This document shows, in pieces, positions 44,847 to 54,455 of a stretch of 64,000 nt of DNA. Within the stretch, counting starts at the first letter, position 1, and every line of letters starts with the position of its first letter. The DNA lies in contig OZ244993.1 in assembly GCA_965223485.1 (NCBI GenBank), forward strand, positions 1,054,001-1,118,000, given 5' to 3'. The stretch is from VXPQ01 sp965223485. GTDB taxonomy: Bacteria > Bacteroidota > Rhodothermia > Rhodothermales > VXPQ01. The position numbers and the translations under genes were made by a program. The notes beneath the pieces are model-generated. The model had not been told where the DNA came from and ran no database searches. It worked only from the letters and a program-made list of their open reading frames with translations.

Positions 44847-45305
44847 GTTGAAACCGAAGATTGTCCGGGACAATCGATGCAGGCTCTTGGCCGTAACCCC
44901 GCGGCGTGCTACCTGCTCTTCCGCCAACGGCCGCCGCCTTTGTAAAATATAGTGGATAGGGTGTAAACAATCACCGCGAAGGCATTCGGCGGGCAAGGCC
45001 TACTTGGCGCGAAACTTGCATCCGCTGGCTGCTCCGCTTGAGCGAAAACATACGACGCTTCGGACAAGACCTGGAACGAGGCGCCGTTCGGATCACCCGT
45101 ATCCGCTTCCCGTTTTGAAGTGGCGAGTTCATTTCTCTCCGCAATGTCTGCGGCAATCAGCGCTTTATGGATGGCAAGGCGCCCGATGTCTTGTCGATAG
45201 CCCGTGCACGAAGTATCTTCATTTGGCGGTCGTCGCGCAAATTTCTGCCGGCAGCCCGCAGTCCATTCACCAGCGCATGACAGCCGCTTGGGGCGGCTCA
45301 AACCC
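44847..45305. other. Divergent promoter region between TonB receptor and response regulator
   Basis: These 459 bases have no convincing gene; open frames on both strands lack family features. On the minus strand, TTGTTTACACC with a downstream TATATTTTAC (about 44942-44972) resembles the Bacteroidota -33/-7 promoter and could drive the receptor. The remaining 300 bases toward the response regulator show no clear hairpin. Confidence 0.5.
44859..44875. promoter_or_regulatory. Palindrome upstream of TonB receptor
   Basis: A perfect inverted repeat GATTGTCC-g-GGACAATC ends 12 bases before the receptor ATG. It could be an operator or an mRNA hairpin that blocks the ribosome site. No regulator gene is adjacent on this strand. 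Confidence 0.4.
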
Positions 45306-46001
45306 ATGGCCGATCATTCAGTGGAAGGTCGGACGATTCTGATCGTGGACGACGAACAGGATCTGCTGGATCTTCTGCAGTACAATTTCGAGAAAGAGGG
45401 TTTTCGGACCATGACGGCGCTTGATGGCGCCGAAGGGCTGCAACGCGCACAGCAAAGCGACCCGGACCTCATCGTGCTCGATATCATGATGCCGGAGATG
45501 GACGGCATCGAGGTGTGTCAAAGGATTCGCCGGGATGCGAACCTCCGAGGGAAACCGGTCATCATGCTGACGGCCCGCACCGAAGATCAGGATTACATCG
45601 AGGGGCTGGATGTGGGGGCGGATGTATACATAGGCAAGCCTGTTTCGGTACCCGTGCTTATCAGTCAGGTCAATGCCCTTCTCCGGAGCGCGGGGCGCAC
45701 GCAGGATCCCCCGGACATTTTGCATCTGGGCGCCCTCGAGATCAACCGCGACCGCTATCTCGTGGTGCATAAGGGCGAGGAAATACGGATGCCGAGAAAG
45801 GAATTCGAGCTCCTTTATTTTCTGGCTTCAAATTCCGGCAAAGTGTTTCGCCGGCAGGATTTACTCGATGCTGTCTGGGGGCGGGATGTGTATGTGGTCG
45901 ATCGCACGGTAGACGTACATGTGCGTAAGATTCGTGAAAAGCTCGGCAACAAACTCATCGAAACAGTAACCGGCGTGGGGTACAAGCTAAAAATATCCTG
46001 A
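45306..46001 (+). CDS. PhoB/OmpR-type response regulator
   Basis: The 231-residue regulator has a receiver domain (VDDE acidic pocket at 14-17, phosphoacceptor Asp59 in LIVLDIMMPEMDG, Thr in MLTART, Lys in GKPVSV) and a C-terminal winged helix (LLYFLASNSGKVFRRQDLLD, VDRTVDVHVRKIREKLG). It is partnered with the next gene: its TGA overlaps the kinase ATG. The ATG at 45306 gives MADHSVEGRTILIVDDE. The pair resembles PhoB/PhoR, but no phosphate genes are nearby, so the signal is open. Confidence 0.93.
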   Translation: MADHSVEGRTILIVDDEQDLLDLLQYNFEKEGFRTMTALDGAEGLQRAQQSDPDLIVLDIMMPEMDGIEVCQRIRRDANLRGKPVIMLTARTEDQDYIEGLDVGADVYIGKPVSVPVLISQVNALLRSAGRTQDPPDILHLGALEINRDRYLVVHKGEEIRMPRKEFELLYFLASNSGKVFRRQDLLDAVWGRDVYVVDRTVDVHVRKIREKLGNKLIETVTGVGYKLKIS

Positions 46002-47038
46002 TGCAGCGTATCGCGACGAAGATGGCGTTGACCGCAGCGCTTCTGGCGGGAGGAGCTTGCCTGCTGGTTACGCTGTTCACACGCATATCGTATGTGTGGC
46101 CTGTATGCGTTGCTGTCGCGGTCGGCCTGGCCATGTACTTCGTCGTGCACCGCGGGGTTACGCGACGCCTGCAGAGTGTCTACGATGCGCTGAGCGCGAT
46201 TCGCCGCGAACAAGGCTATGCGGACGCCCCGATCGACAATAGCGGAGACGAAATAGATCGGCTTATACGCCGGGGGGATCAGACCCGGTACGCTGTCGGG
46301 AATCACATGGCCGATCTGAGCAGGGCGGACAGTTACCGGCGGGAATATGTAGGCGATGTTTCCCACGAAATCAAAACCCCGGTATTCGCTATCCAGGGGT
46401 TTGCCGAAACGCTGCTGAACGGCGCCCTGCACGACCCGGAGGTCAATCACGGATTCGTGCAGAAAATTCTGCATCATGCGTTCCGGTTGAATACGCTCGC
46501 CAAAGACCTTGGGGAGATTTCACGCCTTGAAACCGGGGCGTTCCGGTTGGACCGCGAGCCGTTTTTCGCCGGCCAGGTTTTTGACGAGGTCAAGGAATCG
46601 CTCGAACACGCGGCCCGGAAAAAGAACATTCGCTTGCGCAGCCATATCCATCCCGGAGCGGAATGGGTCGACGGGGATCGCGATCAACTCCGGCAGGTGC
46701 TTGTCAATCTGGTGGATAATGCTATCAAGTACAATAACAACGGCGGCTATGTACAACTCGCTGCTCACCGATCGGAGCAGTTTGTGCGCGTATCCGTTGA
46801 AGACAACGGCATCGGCATGCTTCAGGAAGATGTCCCCCGGGTGACGGAACGCTTCTTCCGCGTGGACAAGAGCCGGTCGCGCGCGCAGGGAGGCACCGGC
46901 CTGGGCTTGTCCATTGTCAAGCATATCCTCGGGGCGCACGGGGCAACGCTCGACATACAGAGTACGCCCGGCGCCGGGTCGACATTTTCGTTTTTGTTGC
47001 CTGCGGTCGAGAGACCGGTTTTCACCGAAGCATTTTAG
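46001..47038 (+). CDS. Sensor histidine kinase (PhoR-like)
   Basis: The 345-residue kinase has two N-terminal hydrophobic segments (about 8-24 and 32-48) with almost no periplasmic loop, then a linker and the dimerisation domain with phosphoacceptor His122 in DVSHEIKTPVFAIQGFAE. The catalytic domain shows the N box NLVDNAIKYNNN, DNGIGM, and the GGTGLGLSIVKHI lid region. With so small an extracytoplasmic part it probably senses through the membrane or a partner. It forms an operon with the preceding response regulator, with overlapping stop and start. Confidence 0.93.
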   Translation: MQRIATKMALTAALLAGGACLLVTLFTRISYVWPVCVAVAVGLAMYFVVHRGVTRRLQSVYDALSAIRREQGYADAPIDNSGDEIDRLIRRGDQTRYAVGNHMADLSRADSYRREYVGDVSHEIKTPVFAIQGFAETLLNGALHDPEVNHGFVQKILHHAFRLNTLAKDLGEISRLETGAFRLDREPFFAGQVFDEVKESLEHAARKKNIRLRSHIHPGAEWVDGDRDQLRQVLVNLVDNAIKYNNNGGYVQLAAHRSEQFVRVSVEDNGIGMLQEDVPRVTERFFRVDKSRSRAQGGTGLGLSIVKHILGAHGATLDIQSTPGAGSTFSFLLPAVERPVFTEAF

Positions 47039-47122
47039 TTTTTTCCGGCGTTCGGCGCCTTGCGGGGTTCTTTCTTTCGCACGTTCCCGGTTGCCTGAAC
47101 AGAGACATAAAGACGTTTCTGC

Positions 47123-47605
47123 ATGCTGCGCAAGGCCTACGAACTTACCCGTTCTCAAAAGCTGTTCGTCTTTTGCGCCGCCGTGTTCATCACGGCCCTC
47201 GTTGTGGCCGAAGCGACTGCGGGTAAGTTTTTCACGGCATTCGATCTCCCCGCAGGCATTGTCATTTTCGGGGTTACGTTCAATGAAGTGATTATGACCG
47301 CCGGGCGCATGTTGTGGCTGCGCGCCACCGGTTCCACGCTCGGCTCCCAGTTCATCGACACCTTTGTGGTGCTGTTCGTCGCCTTCTGGAGACACTTCAG
47401 TTTTCAGGAGATTCTGGCGATTACGCTGTTCAATTACGCCTACAAGTTTATCATTGCCGTTGTAATTACGCCGATCATTTATCTGGCGCACTGGGGCATG
47501 GGCCGGTATCTGGCCCATGGGGGCAAAGACCAATCTCCGGGGGGCGCCGCTGCCGCGATAGCCGGGCAGCATGAAGAGGGCACTCCGGGCCGGACCGCAA
47601 CCTGA
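47123..47605 (+). CDS. Queuosine-precursor transporter (YhhQ/VUT)-like membrane protein, internally shortened
   Basis: The 160-residue membrane protein has an opening (FVFCAAVFITALVVAEATAG, then DLPAGIVIF) and an end (RMLWLRATGSTLGSQFIDTF, then FNYAYKFIIAVVITPIIYL) that match the two halves of the VUT-family transporter, whose members usually have about 210-250 residues and six membrane segments. The central part, with its D...Y.G block and two or three segments, is missing in frame after VIFGVTF. It could be a deleted, inactive copy or a reduced variant. It converges on ilvE with only 5 bases between stops. Confidence 0.65.
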   Translation: MLRKAYELTRSQKLFVFCAAVFITALVVAEATAGKFFTAFDLPAGIVIFGVTFNEVIMTAGRMLWLRATGSTLGSQFIDTFVVLFVAFWRHFSFQEILAITLFNYAYKFIIAVVITPIIYLAHWGMGRYLAHGGKDQSPGGAAAAIAGQHEEGTPGRTAT

Positions 47606-47610
47606 CGGGT

Positions 47611-48552
47611 TCAGTTGACCTCCGCCACTTCGTTGAACGTGCGGTTCACGAACGAGAGCCACCCGTGCGGGTCGTTGCCTTTTTTGACAATGTCGAAGAA
47701 CGCTTCCTGCAGTTCTTCAGTGACAGGTCCGCGCCGCCCGCTTCCGATCCGGTGCTTATCGACCGTGCGTATCGGCGTCACCTCGGCTGCCGTACCCGTA
47801 AAGAAGAGTTCGTCGGCGATGTAGAGGGCCTCTCGGGGGATGCGCGTTTCCGCGATCTCATACCCACGCTCTTTGGCCAGCGTCATGACGGCGTCGCGCG
47901 TAATGCCCGGAAGGATGGACATCGCCACGGGCGTCGTATGGATTTTCCCGTCGCGAACCAGAAACAGGTTCTCGCCGCTGCCCTCGCCCACGTACCCGTC
48001 GTACGAAAGCATGATGCCCTCCATGTAGCCGTTCAGCACCGCATCCATTTTTGCGAGCGAGGCGTTCAGGTAATTGCCCCCGGCTTTTGCAAGCGCCGGA
48101 AAGGTGTTCGGGGCCATGCGGCTCCAGGAAGACACATGTACGTCCACGCCTTCGCTGAGCGCCTCGGGGCCGAGGTATTTCCCCCATTCCCACACGGCGA
48201 TAATCGTTTCGACCGGGTTGTTCAACGGATTGACGCCCATCGGCCCTTCTCCACGGAAGGACAGCGGACGGATGTAACATTCCCTCATGCCGCTCTCGCG
48301 TACTGTCTCAAGCGCTGCTTCCACCAACTCGTCGATGGAGTACGGAATGTGCATCCGGTGAATCCGTGCGGAGTCGATCATCCGCCGCATATGCTCTCGC
48401 AGCCGGAAAACGCCCGGGCCGGCGTCCGTGTCGTAGCAGCGAATGCCTTCGAAAACGGAGGATCCGTAGTGCAGGGCATGGGTCAGAACATGCACTTTTG
48501 CGTCCTCGTGCGGCACCAGCTTGCCGTTGAACCAGATGGGGTGTGAAGTCAT
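47611..48552 (-). CDS. ilvE: Branched-chain amino acid aminotransferase
   Basis: The 313-residue fold-type IV PLP enzyme transaminates valine, leucine and isoleucine. It starts with IWFNGKLVPHEDAKVHVLTH and LHYGSSVFEGIRCY, has the PLP-lysine context KAGGNYLNASLAKMDA, and the family signature GYVGEGSGENLFLVRDGKI. Near the end, ADELFFTGTAAEVTPI is typical of IlvE. The length is normal. No other branched-chain biosynthesis genes are close. Confidence 0.95.
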   Translation of the reverse strand: MTSHPIWFNGKLVPHEDAKVHVLTHALHYGSSVFEGIRCYDTDAGPGVFRLREHMRRMIDSARIHRMHIPYSIDELVEAALETVRESGMRECYIRPLSFRGEGPMGVNPLNNPVETIIAVWEWGKYLGPEALSEGVDVHVSSWSRMAPNTFPALAKAGGNYLNASLAKMDAVLNGYMEGIMLSYDGYVGEGSGENLFLVRDGKIHTTPVAMSILPGITRDAVMTLAKERGYEIAETRIPREALYIADELFFTGTAAEVTPIRTVDKHRIGSGRRGPVTEELQEAFFDIVKKGNDPHGWLSFVNRTFNEVAEVN

Positions 48553-48652
48553 GGGGTACGTATGGTGGATGAGAGGAATGAATCCTCCCGCAAGTTGCTG
48601 AAGTAGCGCGAAAAATGCGAACCAGCACGGTACCGTGCAACGAGGGGATCGC

Positions 48653-49396
48653 TCAAAGGTTCTTTGCGGATTTGGCGGGCCTTTTCAAAGCGAATTTCCC
48701 GATGGTCCAGAGTATTTTCACCGAAGCTTTGATAGTTCCCGAAACGGAGCCGGTTACCTTGGATACGCCGACCCGGCGCCGGTACGATACGGGCGTTTCC
48801 CGGCAGCGCAGCCCGGCCCGCACGGCCTTGATCTGCATTTCGACAGTCCACCCGAACGTCTTGTCCTGCATGGCGAGTTCCTCCAGCGCCTCGAACCGGA
48901 TGGCGCGGAACGGCCCGAGGTCGGTGAACCGGACGCCCCATATCCACTTTATCAGGGAGCAGGCCACGTAGTTGCCGATCAGCGCCTGGGGCAGCATGGC
49001 TCCTGGTTTCCGATCGCCCGTCATGCGAGAGCCGATTACGAAGTCGGCCTCGCCGCGTATGATCGGCGCCAGCAGGCGCGGCATTTCCCCGGGGTAGTCG
49101 CTGTGGTCTCCATCGAGAAATACGATGATGTCCGGCTGTCGGCTACGGGCATATTCGATTCCCCGGAGGCAGGCCCAACCATATCCCTTGCGGTCCTCGC
49201 GCAGGACAGTGGCGCCCGCCGCCTGCGCATGGTGCTCCGTTTCGTCCGTGGATGCATTGTTCACCACAATGATCTCTTCGACCTGGCCGGCGGGAATGTC
49301 CCTTATGACGCGGCCGATGGCGCGTGCTTCATTGAAGGCGGGAATGATGACAAGTACGCGCGGGCCCTTCGTCTCGATCGTGGCGTCCCTGGTCAT
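48653..49396 (-). CDS. Family 2 glycosyltransferase (dolichyl-phosphate mannosyltransferase-like)
   Basis: The 247-residue GT-A enzyme has VLVIIPAFNEARAIGRVI, IIVVNNASTDET, and the metal-binding region PDIIVFLDGDHSDYPGE. The later block FTDLGPFRAIR is common in polyprenol-phosphate sugar transferases. There is no C-terminal membrane anchor, only a basic tail, so it probably acts at the cytoplasmic face in glycolipid or cell-wall sugar transfer. It is in the same direction as ilvE upstream, 100 bases away. Confidence 0.9.
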   Translation of the reverse strand: MTRDATIETKGPRVLVIIPAFNEARAIGRVIRDIPAGQVEEIIVVNNASTDETEHHAQAAGATVLREDRKGYGWACLRGIEYARSRQPDIIVFLDGDHSDYPGEMPRLLAPIIRGEADFVIGSRMTGDRKPGAMLPQALIGNYVACSLIKWIWGVRFTDLGPFRAIRFEALEELAMQDKTFGWTVEMQIKAVRAGLRCRETPVSYRRRVGVSKVTGSVSGTIKASVKILWTIGKFALKRPAKSAKNL

Positions 49397-49559
49397 CGTT
49401 CTTGTCCTGTTAGGGTAGAAATCGCTGTTGCGGTCCGGTAGCGCCCTTGGCGGCGGTCGTGCGTCGGCGGAAGTTCGTGCCGGGTAATGTATCCGGGCGA
49501 TGTATTTTGATGCGGCGTCTCCGCAGTTCGTCTCCTCGTCCGGCTTTCCCGGGATGGTG

Positions 49560-50606
49560 TCACTCGGAGGGCCGCCAACGGTACAGACGCAGCTCCGGAT
49601 CGGGGCTCGATACCGCGACAGCGATGATATATGTCCCGTCCGCCCGGCTTCGGACGGCCAGGTCCTGGGGAAAGAACGAAGCGTCCCAGGCGTGATCGGG
49701 TTCCGTCAGGCGGTGCGCGAGCCGGCCCGTCCGGTCGAAGGCGTCGATGCGCAGCCAGCCGGCGCGCAGGTTCAGTACGAAGAGCAGGTCGTTTTCCGCC
49801 GCCGCCGAAGGGGTCAGCAGAGGCGCCTCGTGGACCTCTCCCTGCATCCAGGAGTGACTGCGAGCCAGCATCGGGGAGTCGAAACCATGCAGCGCAAGCG
49901 TGTCGAGCGTTCCGTCTTGCACGATCACGTCGACGACGGGGCGAAACCCGGACAAACTCAGGAGCGAATCGCCCCAGAACCGGAGCACGCCTGCGTGCCG
50001 CCAGTGCGGCCCGGGGAGAGGCCAGCGGGTCGTTGCGTTGCCGGACGGGTCGATCTCGGCGACGAACCCTCCGGTCTCCGGATCGACGCGTTTGTAGTAG
50101 ATGGCGCGGTTCTCGGCAGTCCCTCCAAAGGCGCCGTACACCAGCGCGGTTTGCGAGCGTTCCGCGTCTTGTATCGGGACGGTTCCGACCGGTGCACCGC
50201 GGACGAAGAAGTGCATGGCCGGCGCCCCCGGTTCGAAGACGGCCACCGTGTCTCCGCGCACGCCGGCGAGGTAGGGAATACTTGCCGTGGCGAACGTGTC
50301 GACCGGCTCCCCGGACAGGTCGAAGACGAACACGAGCGCCTGCTCTGCATCGCCCAGATAGATGGGGCCGGTTTGGGCGTGGCCAAAGCGTACGGTCCGG
50401 GGATATGCGCCTCCGCGATCATCGCCGATGGGGCGTGCCCATGCCAGCGCAAGCGTGTCCATCGGGATCGACGAGACCAGCGTACGGGAGAGGGAATCGG
50501 CGGGCGTCAGCGCCGTAGATTCCTGGCGCCGGCAGGAATAGGGAAGGCAGCCGGACAGAAGGAGGAGCGCGACGACCGCGATGGTGCGAAAACGATGTCC
50601 GTTCAT
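49560..50606 (-). CDS. Putative lipoprotein with propeller-like repeats
   Basis: The 348-residue protein begins MNGHRFRTIAVVALLLLSGC, a lipoprotein signal with lipobox LLSG-C. The body has repeated strand motifs (IYLGDAEQALVFVFDLSGEP, YLAGVRGDTVAVFEPGAP, WRHAGVLRFWGDSLLSLSGF) suggestive of a six-bladed beta propeller. No catalytic motif is evident. Its ATG overlaps the stop of the HtrA gene upstream (ATGA), so the two are translated together. It may help sense or scaffold in the periplasm. Confidence 0.75.
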   Translation of the reverse strand: MNGHRFRTIAVVALLLLSGCLPYSCRRQESTALTPADSLSRTLVSSIPMDTLALAWARPIGDDRGGAYPRTVRFGHAQTGPIYLGDAEQALVFVFDLSGEPVDTFATASIPYLAGVRGDTVAVFEPGAPAMHFFVRGAPVGTVPIQDAERSQTALVYGAFGGTAENRAIYYKRVDPETGGFVAEIDPSGNATTRWPLPGPHWRHAGVLRFWGDSLLSLSGFRPVVDVIVQDGTLDTLALHGFDSPMLARSHSWMQGEVHEAPLLTPSAAAENDLLFVLNLRAGWLRIDAFDRTGRLAHRLTEPDHAWDASFFPQDLAVRSRADGTYIIAVAVSSPDPELRLYRWRPSE

Positions 50607-51793
50607 TCGGACTGCCGGCCAATGCGCATCGTCACTTGCTGGATCGATCCGTTGCGCAGGATACCGAAGCGTACCTGATCTCCAGGCCGGTAGTCTTGTA
50701 TCTTGCCGCCCAGATCTTCGTGTCCCTGGATGGATTCCCCTTCCATGGACACAATCACATCGTAGGGTTCAAAGCCGGCTTCGTCCGCCGGCGAATCCGG
50801 ATCTACGTCGCGCACCAGTACCCCCTGTTCGGACGTCATCCCCAGCGCCTGGGCAATGTCGCGACTGACCTCGGAAACGTATAGCCCAGTGTAGAAAGCC
50901 CGGTCAACGCTGCCGTGCTCGCGGAGTTCGTCGACGATGCGCTGCACCTTATAGGCCGGTACGGCGAACCCAATACCTATCGAGCCCCCGGTCCGGCTGT
51001 AGATTGCCGTGTTCACTCCGATGACCTTCCCGACGGCGTTGACGAGGGGGCCGCCGGAGTTTCCCCGGTTGATCGCGGCATCCGTCTGGATCATGTCGCG
51101 GTACACGCGCCCGTCCCCCGGCGATTCGAGGTTGCGCTCCACGGCGCTGACGACGCCGACGGTGACAGTGGGCTGGGCCGCTTCGAAAAGGCCGAAGGGA
51201 TTGCCCAGCGCGATGACCCATTCTCCTGCGAAGGCGTTTTCCTCGAGCTCGAAGGCGAGATAGGGCAACGGATCCTCCGGCGCCACCTTGATCAGGGCGA
51301 TGTCGGAGACCGGGTCGGAGCCGATAAGGGCGCCCTCCAGCGTTTTGCCGTCCGGAAAGGCGACCGTGATTCTCGTGGCGTTGCCTGCGACGTGATCATT
51401 GGTGATGATATAGCCGTCGGGCGAGATGACAAAGCCCGAACCGAGGTTTTCCACCTCTTGCTCGAGCTGCTGCCTTCCGAAGAAATATTCTAACCAGGGA
51501 TCGGAGAAGAAAGGATCCTGATACCGGACCTGTTCTATGACGTTGATGCTCACTACGGCCGGGGAGGCGGTCTCAACGGCGCGCGTGATGGCCGTTTGGC
51601 GCGATGCCTCGATGTCTGTCTGTACGGCCCCGGCGTGCAGTACGGTCTCCGAATCTTCGCCAATGGTTTTCTCCGCAGCAGCGTCGTTTCCCGGGATCGC
51701 CTGGGATGATGCATTATACCTGCACCCGAATGTACTCAGGAGCAACAGAATGCAGCCGAGAAGGCGCGATATGGAGAGGGAGGCCTTTTTCAA
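50603..51793 (-). CDS. HtrA/Deg-type serine protease, predicted lipoprotein
   Basis: The protease of about 396 residues has the catalytic triad in ITNDHVAG (His), SDIALIK (Asp) and NRGNSGGPLV (Ser), then one C-terminal PDZ domain (LVRDVDPDSPADEAGFEPYD). It degrades misfolded envelope proteins. I chose a TTG start at 51793 because it gives MKKASLSISRLLGCILLLLS ending in the lipobox STFGC; the ATG at 51925 would add 44 residues with no signal features. It overlaps the downstream lipoprotein gene by 4 bases. DegP has two PDZ domains; this protein has one, like DegS. Confidence 0.9.
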   Translation of the reverse strand: MKKASLSISRLLGCILLLLSTFGCRYNASSQAIPGNDAAAEKTIGEDSETVLHAGAVQTDIEASRQTAITRAVETASPAVVSINVIEQVRYQDPFFSDPWLEYFFGRQQLEQEVENLGSGFVISPDGYIITNDHVAGNATRITVAFPDGKTLEGALIGSDPVSDIALIKVAPEDPLPYLAFELEENAFAGEWVIALGNPFGLFEAAQPTVTVGVVSAVERNLESPGDGRVYRDMIQTDAAINRGNSGGPLVNAVGKVIGVNTAIYSRTGGSIGIGFAVPAYKVQRIVDELREHGSVDRAFYTGLYVSEVSRDIAQALGMTSEQGVLVRDVDPDSPADEAGFEPYDVIVSMEGESIQGHEDLGGKIQDYRPGDQVRFGILRNGSIQQVTMRIGRQSE

Positions 51794-51903
51794 GCGTTTT
51801 TCCGGCGCCGTAACGGCGCAAGGTGCGAGGAAATGCAACGGGGAAAGCGCATCGTTCGCTGAGTTGCCTGTTACGAGATCGCCGGGAGGTGGTTTCGGAA
51901 GAA

Positions 51904-52734
51904 TCACCCCGCCACTACATCCCAAAGGAGCCGCAACGCGATGACGCCGGCCAGGGCGGCAAACAGCAATTGCAGCATGCGCTGATTGAGGTGGTGCGCC
52001 GTGCGTACGCCCAGCCGGGCGGTAAGCGTAGCAGGTCCGGCCAGGAAAAGGCCTCGTACGGCGTCCACATATCCGAGGGTGAGTTCCGGTGTGTTCGCCT
52101 CCTGTCCCAGCCAGCCGTATGCCAGCACGCCGGCCAGTGAAATGAATACGATCGAGGCGCTGGAGGTGCCGGTGGCTATATGCATAGGCAGGCGCAGGAA
52201 GTGGTTGTATGCCGGCACGAGCACCACGCCTCCTCCTACGCCGGCGGCCGAAGCGATGGCGCCCGCAGCAGTCCCCGTGCCCGCAAGCATCCTGCCCCGG
52301 AGCCGCCGCGGGTCGAAAACACCTTGCTCCGGCTCGGATTCGAAACGCACCAGCATGCGCACCACCAGCGCGAGCAGGACGATGCTGAAAACGATCTGGA
52401 ACGCTTCGCCGTCGTACCAGGGCCGCGTCGTGATCCAGCGGGTCATGATCAGGACGATTGCCGCGCTGAAAAGGCCGACGATCACGGCCACCCTGGTCAC
52501 GACCGCCTTTTTTCCATACTGCACCCAGGCGCTGGCGGCAGCGGTAATCATCGTGCAGAACAGGCTCGATCCGATCGTGAGCGGCGCAAGCGTCTCCGGG
52601 GAAACCCCTATCTGCTGGTAATAGAAGAAAAGTACCGGGGCAAATACGATACCCCCGCCGACCCCGAAAAGCCCCGCCACGAATCCTCCGCCGAGGCCGG
52701 CAGCTACCAGAAGCACCACGTGAACGACATCCAT
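51904..52734 (-). CDS. TauE/SafE family sulfite/organosulfonate exporter
   Basis: The 276-residue membrane protein has about eight hydrophobic segments and the duplicated family motif GGGFVAGLFGVGGGIVFAPV in the first half and AIASAAGVGGGVVLVPAYN in the second. The family exports small anions such as sulfite or sulfoacetate; the substrate cannot be read. The ATG at 52734 opens MDVVHVVLLVAAGLGG. It lies between the S41 protease and HtrA genes in a long minus-strand run. Confidence 0.92.
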   Translation of the reverse strand: MDVVHVVLLVAAGLGGGFVAGLFGVGGGIVFAPVLFFYYQQIGVSPETLAPLTIGSSLFCTMITAAASAWVQYGKKAVVTRVAVIVGLFSAAIVLIMTRWITTRPWYDGEAFQIVFSIVLLALVVRMLVRFESEPEQGVFDPRRLRGRMLAGTGTAAGAIASAAGVGGGVVLVPAYNHFLRLPMHIATGTSSASIVFISLAGVLAYGWLGQEANTPELTLGYVDAVRGLFLAGPATLTARLGVRTAHHLNQRMLQLLFAALAGVIALRLLWDVVAG

Positions 52735-52782
52735 GACGGATAAACCGATTGAGTGGATCGGGCGGGCGCCGCCCTGCACTGT

Positions 52783-54441
52783 TTAACGGGGCGCCAGTAT
52801 CTGGCGGTATGCGGGAATGTCTTCGAGCAGGTGTACGGCTGCCAGAACTTGTGCGTCATGGTCGAATGAGGCGGCAATCTGCGCCGATTGCCCGAAATAC
52901 CGGGCCAGGATTTCTTCGCGGAGTTGTTTCTTCAGGTTGTCGTTGTGTCGTTCGAAGGCGGTGCGTTTTTCGGACAGCATCGCTTCTCGCAGCGCCTCCA
53001 TTTCGTCCTGCGCCGATTCGTAGCCGTTTTGAACCAGTTGAGCATCCAGCGTTTCGAGTGCATGTTCAGCGTCGGTCCGGTAGGTGAATCGTTCCTCCTC
53101 CAGCCAGGTTGCAAAGTCCGCCAGGATGTCGTCGGATACGGTAAAGCCGGGCGGGATCGAGTCGTTGCGTGCGGCGAAATGGTTCGCATAGAAGAAAAAG
53201 GCGGCCCGGCGGACGAGCGCTTTCTCCAGTTCGCTCTCGGTTTCCAGCGGCGCCCGGCGATCCGGCTCGACGCCGCGGCCATTGTTGACCGGTCGGCCGT
53301 TGCGGGTTGTGAACCGCTGCCGCAACGAATCGGTGATCGCTGTCCCGGCGCTTTGCTCCCCGTTGTAGTCGATCGCCTGAATGCTCCGTCCGCTGGGCGT
53401 GTAATACTTCGAGGTGGTCATTTTCAGGGACGTGTTGTAGGGCAGCGGCTTGATGACCTGCACCAGCCCCTTGCCGAAGGTGGACGTGCCGAGCACAACG
53501 GCCCGGTCGAGGTCCTGCAGGGCGCCCGACACGATTTCTGCGGCGGAGGCTGTGATGTTGCCGACCAGCACGACCAGCGGGAGGTCCGGCGCGATCGGAG
53601 GGCTTGTGCTGCGATAGACCCGCTCGTTCTGGAGGGTTCGTCCGCGCGTGGATACGATTACGGAGCCTTGCGGGACGAACAATTGCGTAACCTCTACCGC
53701 TTCGTCAAGGAGACCGCCGGGGTTGTCCCGCAGGTCGATGACGAGTCCCTGCAACCGTTCCGTTTTTTGCAGGGTTTGCACCGCCTCGCGGAGTTCCGAG
53801 CCTGCCCCACGGGCAAACCGGTCGAACTTGATATACCCGATGCCCGCCGACGAGTCTGCAAACCCCGTGAACGATACATTTTTCAGCGTGACCTGCTGGC
53901 GGGACAGCAGAAAATGGATGGGTTCGGGTGTTCCCTCGCGTTCGACGATCAGTTCGACAGCGGTTCCGGGTTCGCCCCGCATCAGGTTCCGGAGGTCGCT
54001 GAGCGTTATGTCTTCGGTCGATTGTCCTTCAATTTCGACAATGACGTCCCCGGTACGCACGCCCTGTTTGTACCCGCTCGTTCCCTCGATCGGCGCAACG
54101 ACGATGATTTTTTCGTTGCGCACATCGACGCTCAGGCCGACGCCCCCGTAGCTACCCCGGGTGATGATATGGATCTGCGTATTGTCGGCTTCGTCGATGA
54201 ATGTGGTGTACGGGTCCAGGTCTTCCAGCATGGCATGGATGCCCAGCCGCATGAGTCGTTCGGGATCGGGGCGGTCCACATAGCCGGTAACCAATTCCTC
54301 GTAGACCGAGCCGAAAATCCGGAAATTCTTTCGCAGCGCGAAGAAATCATCATCGTCCACCGCGAAAAAACCGGCCGCCAGCACGCCGAGCGCGAGGACT
54401 ATGATCGTCGGGCGTTTTTTTATCGCAGGAAGTATGCGCAT
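52783..54441 (-). CDS. C-terminal processing peptidase (S41 family) with PDZ domain
   Basis: The 552-residue periplasmic protease has an N-terminal anchor (KKRPTIIVLALGVLAAGFFA), a region with MLEDLDPYTTFID typical of Ctp proteins, a PDZ domain (GGVGLSVDVRNEKIIVVAPI and following), and the S41 catalytic core: LRDNPGGLLDEAV, the Ser in GNITASAAEIVSGAL and the Lys in GTSTFGKGLVQ. A helical C-terminal extension of about 150 residues follows. I chose the ATG at 54441 because the anchor starts there. It lies 14 bases after tatC. Confidence 0.94.
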   Translation of the reverse strand: MRILPAIKKRPTIIVLALGVLAAGFFAVDDDDFFALRKNFRIFGSVYEELVTGYVDRPDPERLMRLGIHAMLEDLDPYTTFIDEADNTQIHIITRGSYGGVGLSVDVRNEKIIVVAPIEGTSGYKQGVRTGDVIVEIEGQSTEDITLSDLRNLMRGEPGTAVELIVEREGTPEPIHFLLSRQQVTLKNVSFTGFADSSAGIGYIKFDRFARGAGSELREAVQTLQKTERLQGLVIDLRDNPGGLLDEAVEVTQLFVPQGSVIVSTRGRTLQNERVYRSTSPPIAPDLPLVVLVGNITASAAEIVSGALQDLDRAVVLGTSTFGKGLVQVIKPLPYNTSLKMTTSKYYTPSGRSIQAIDYNGEQSAGTAITDSLRQRFTTRNGRPVNNGRGVEPDRRAPLETESELEKALVRRAAFFFYANHFAARNDSIPPGFTVSDDILADFATWLEEERFTYRTDAEHALETLDAQLVQNGYESAQDEMEALREAMLSEKRTAFERHNDNLKKQLREEILARYFGQSAQIAASFDHDAQVLAAVHLLEDIPAYRQILAPR

Positions 54442-54455
54442 CGGATCGGGGGAAT

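Noticed and set aside
44909..45307. 132-codon minus-strand frame upstream of the TonB receptor
   Set aside because: Composition and lack of motifs suggest non-coding leader; it overlaps the probable promoters.
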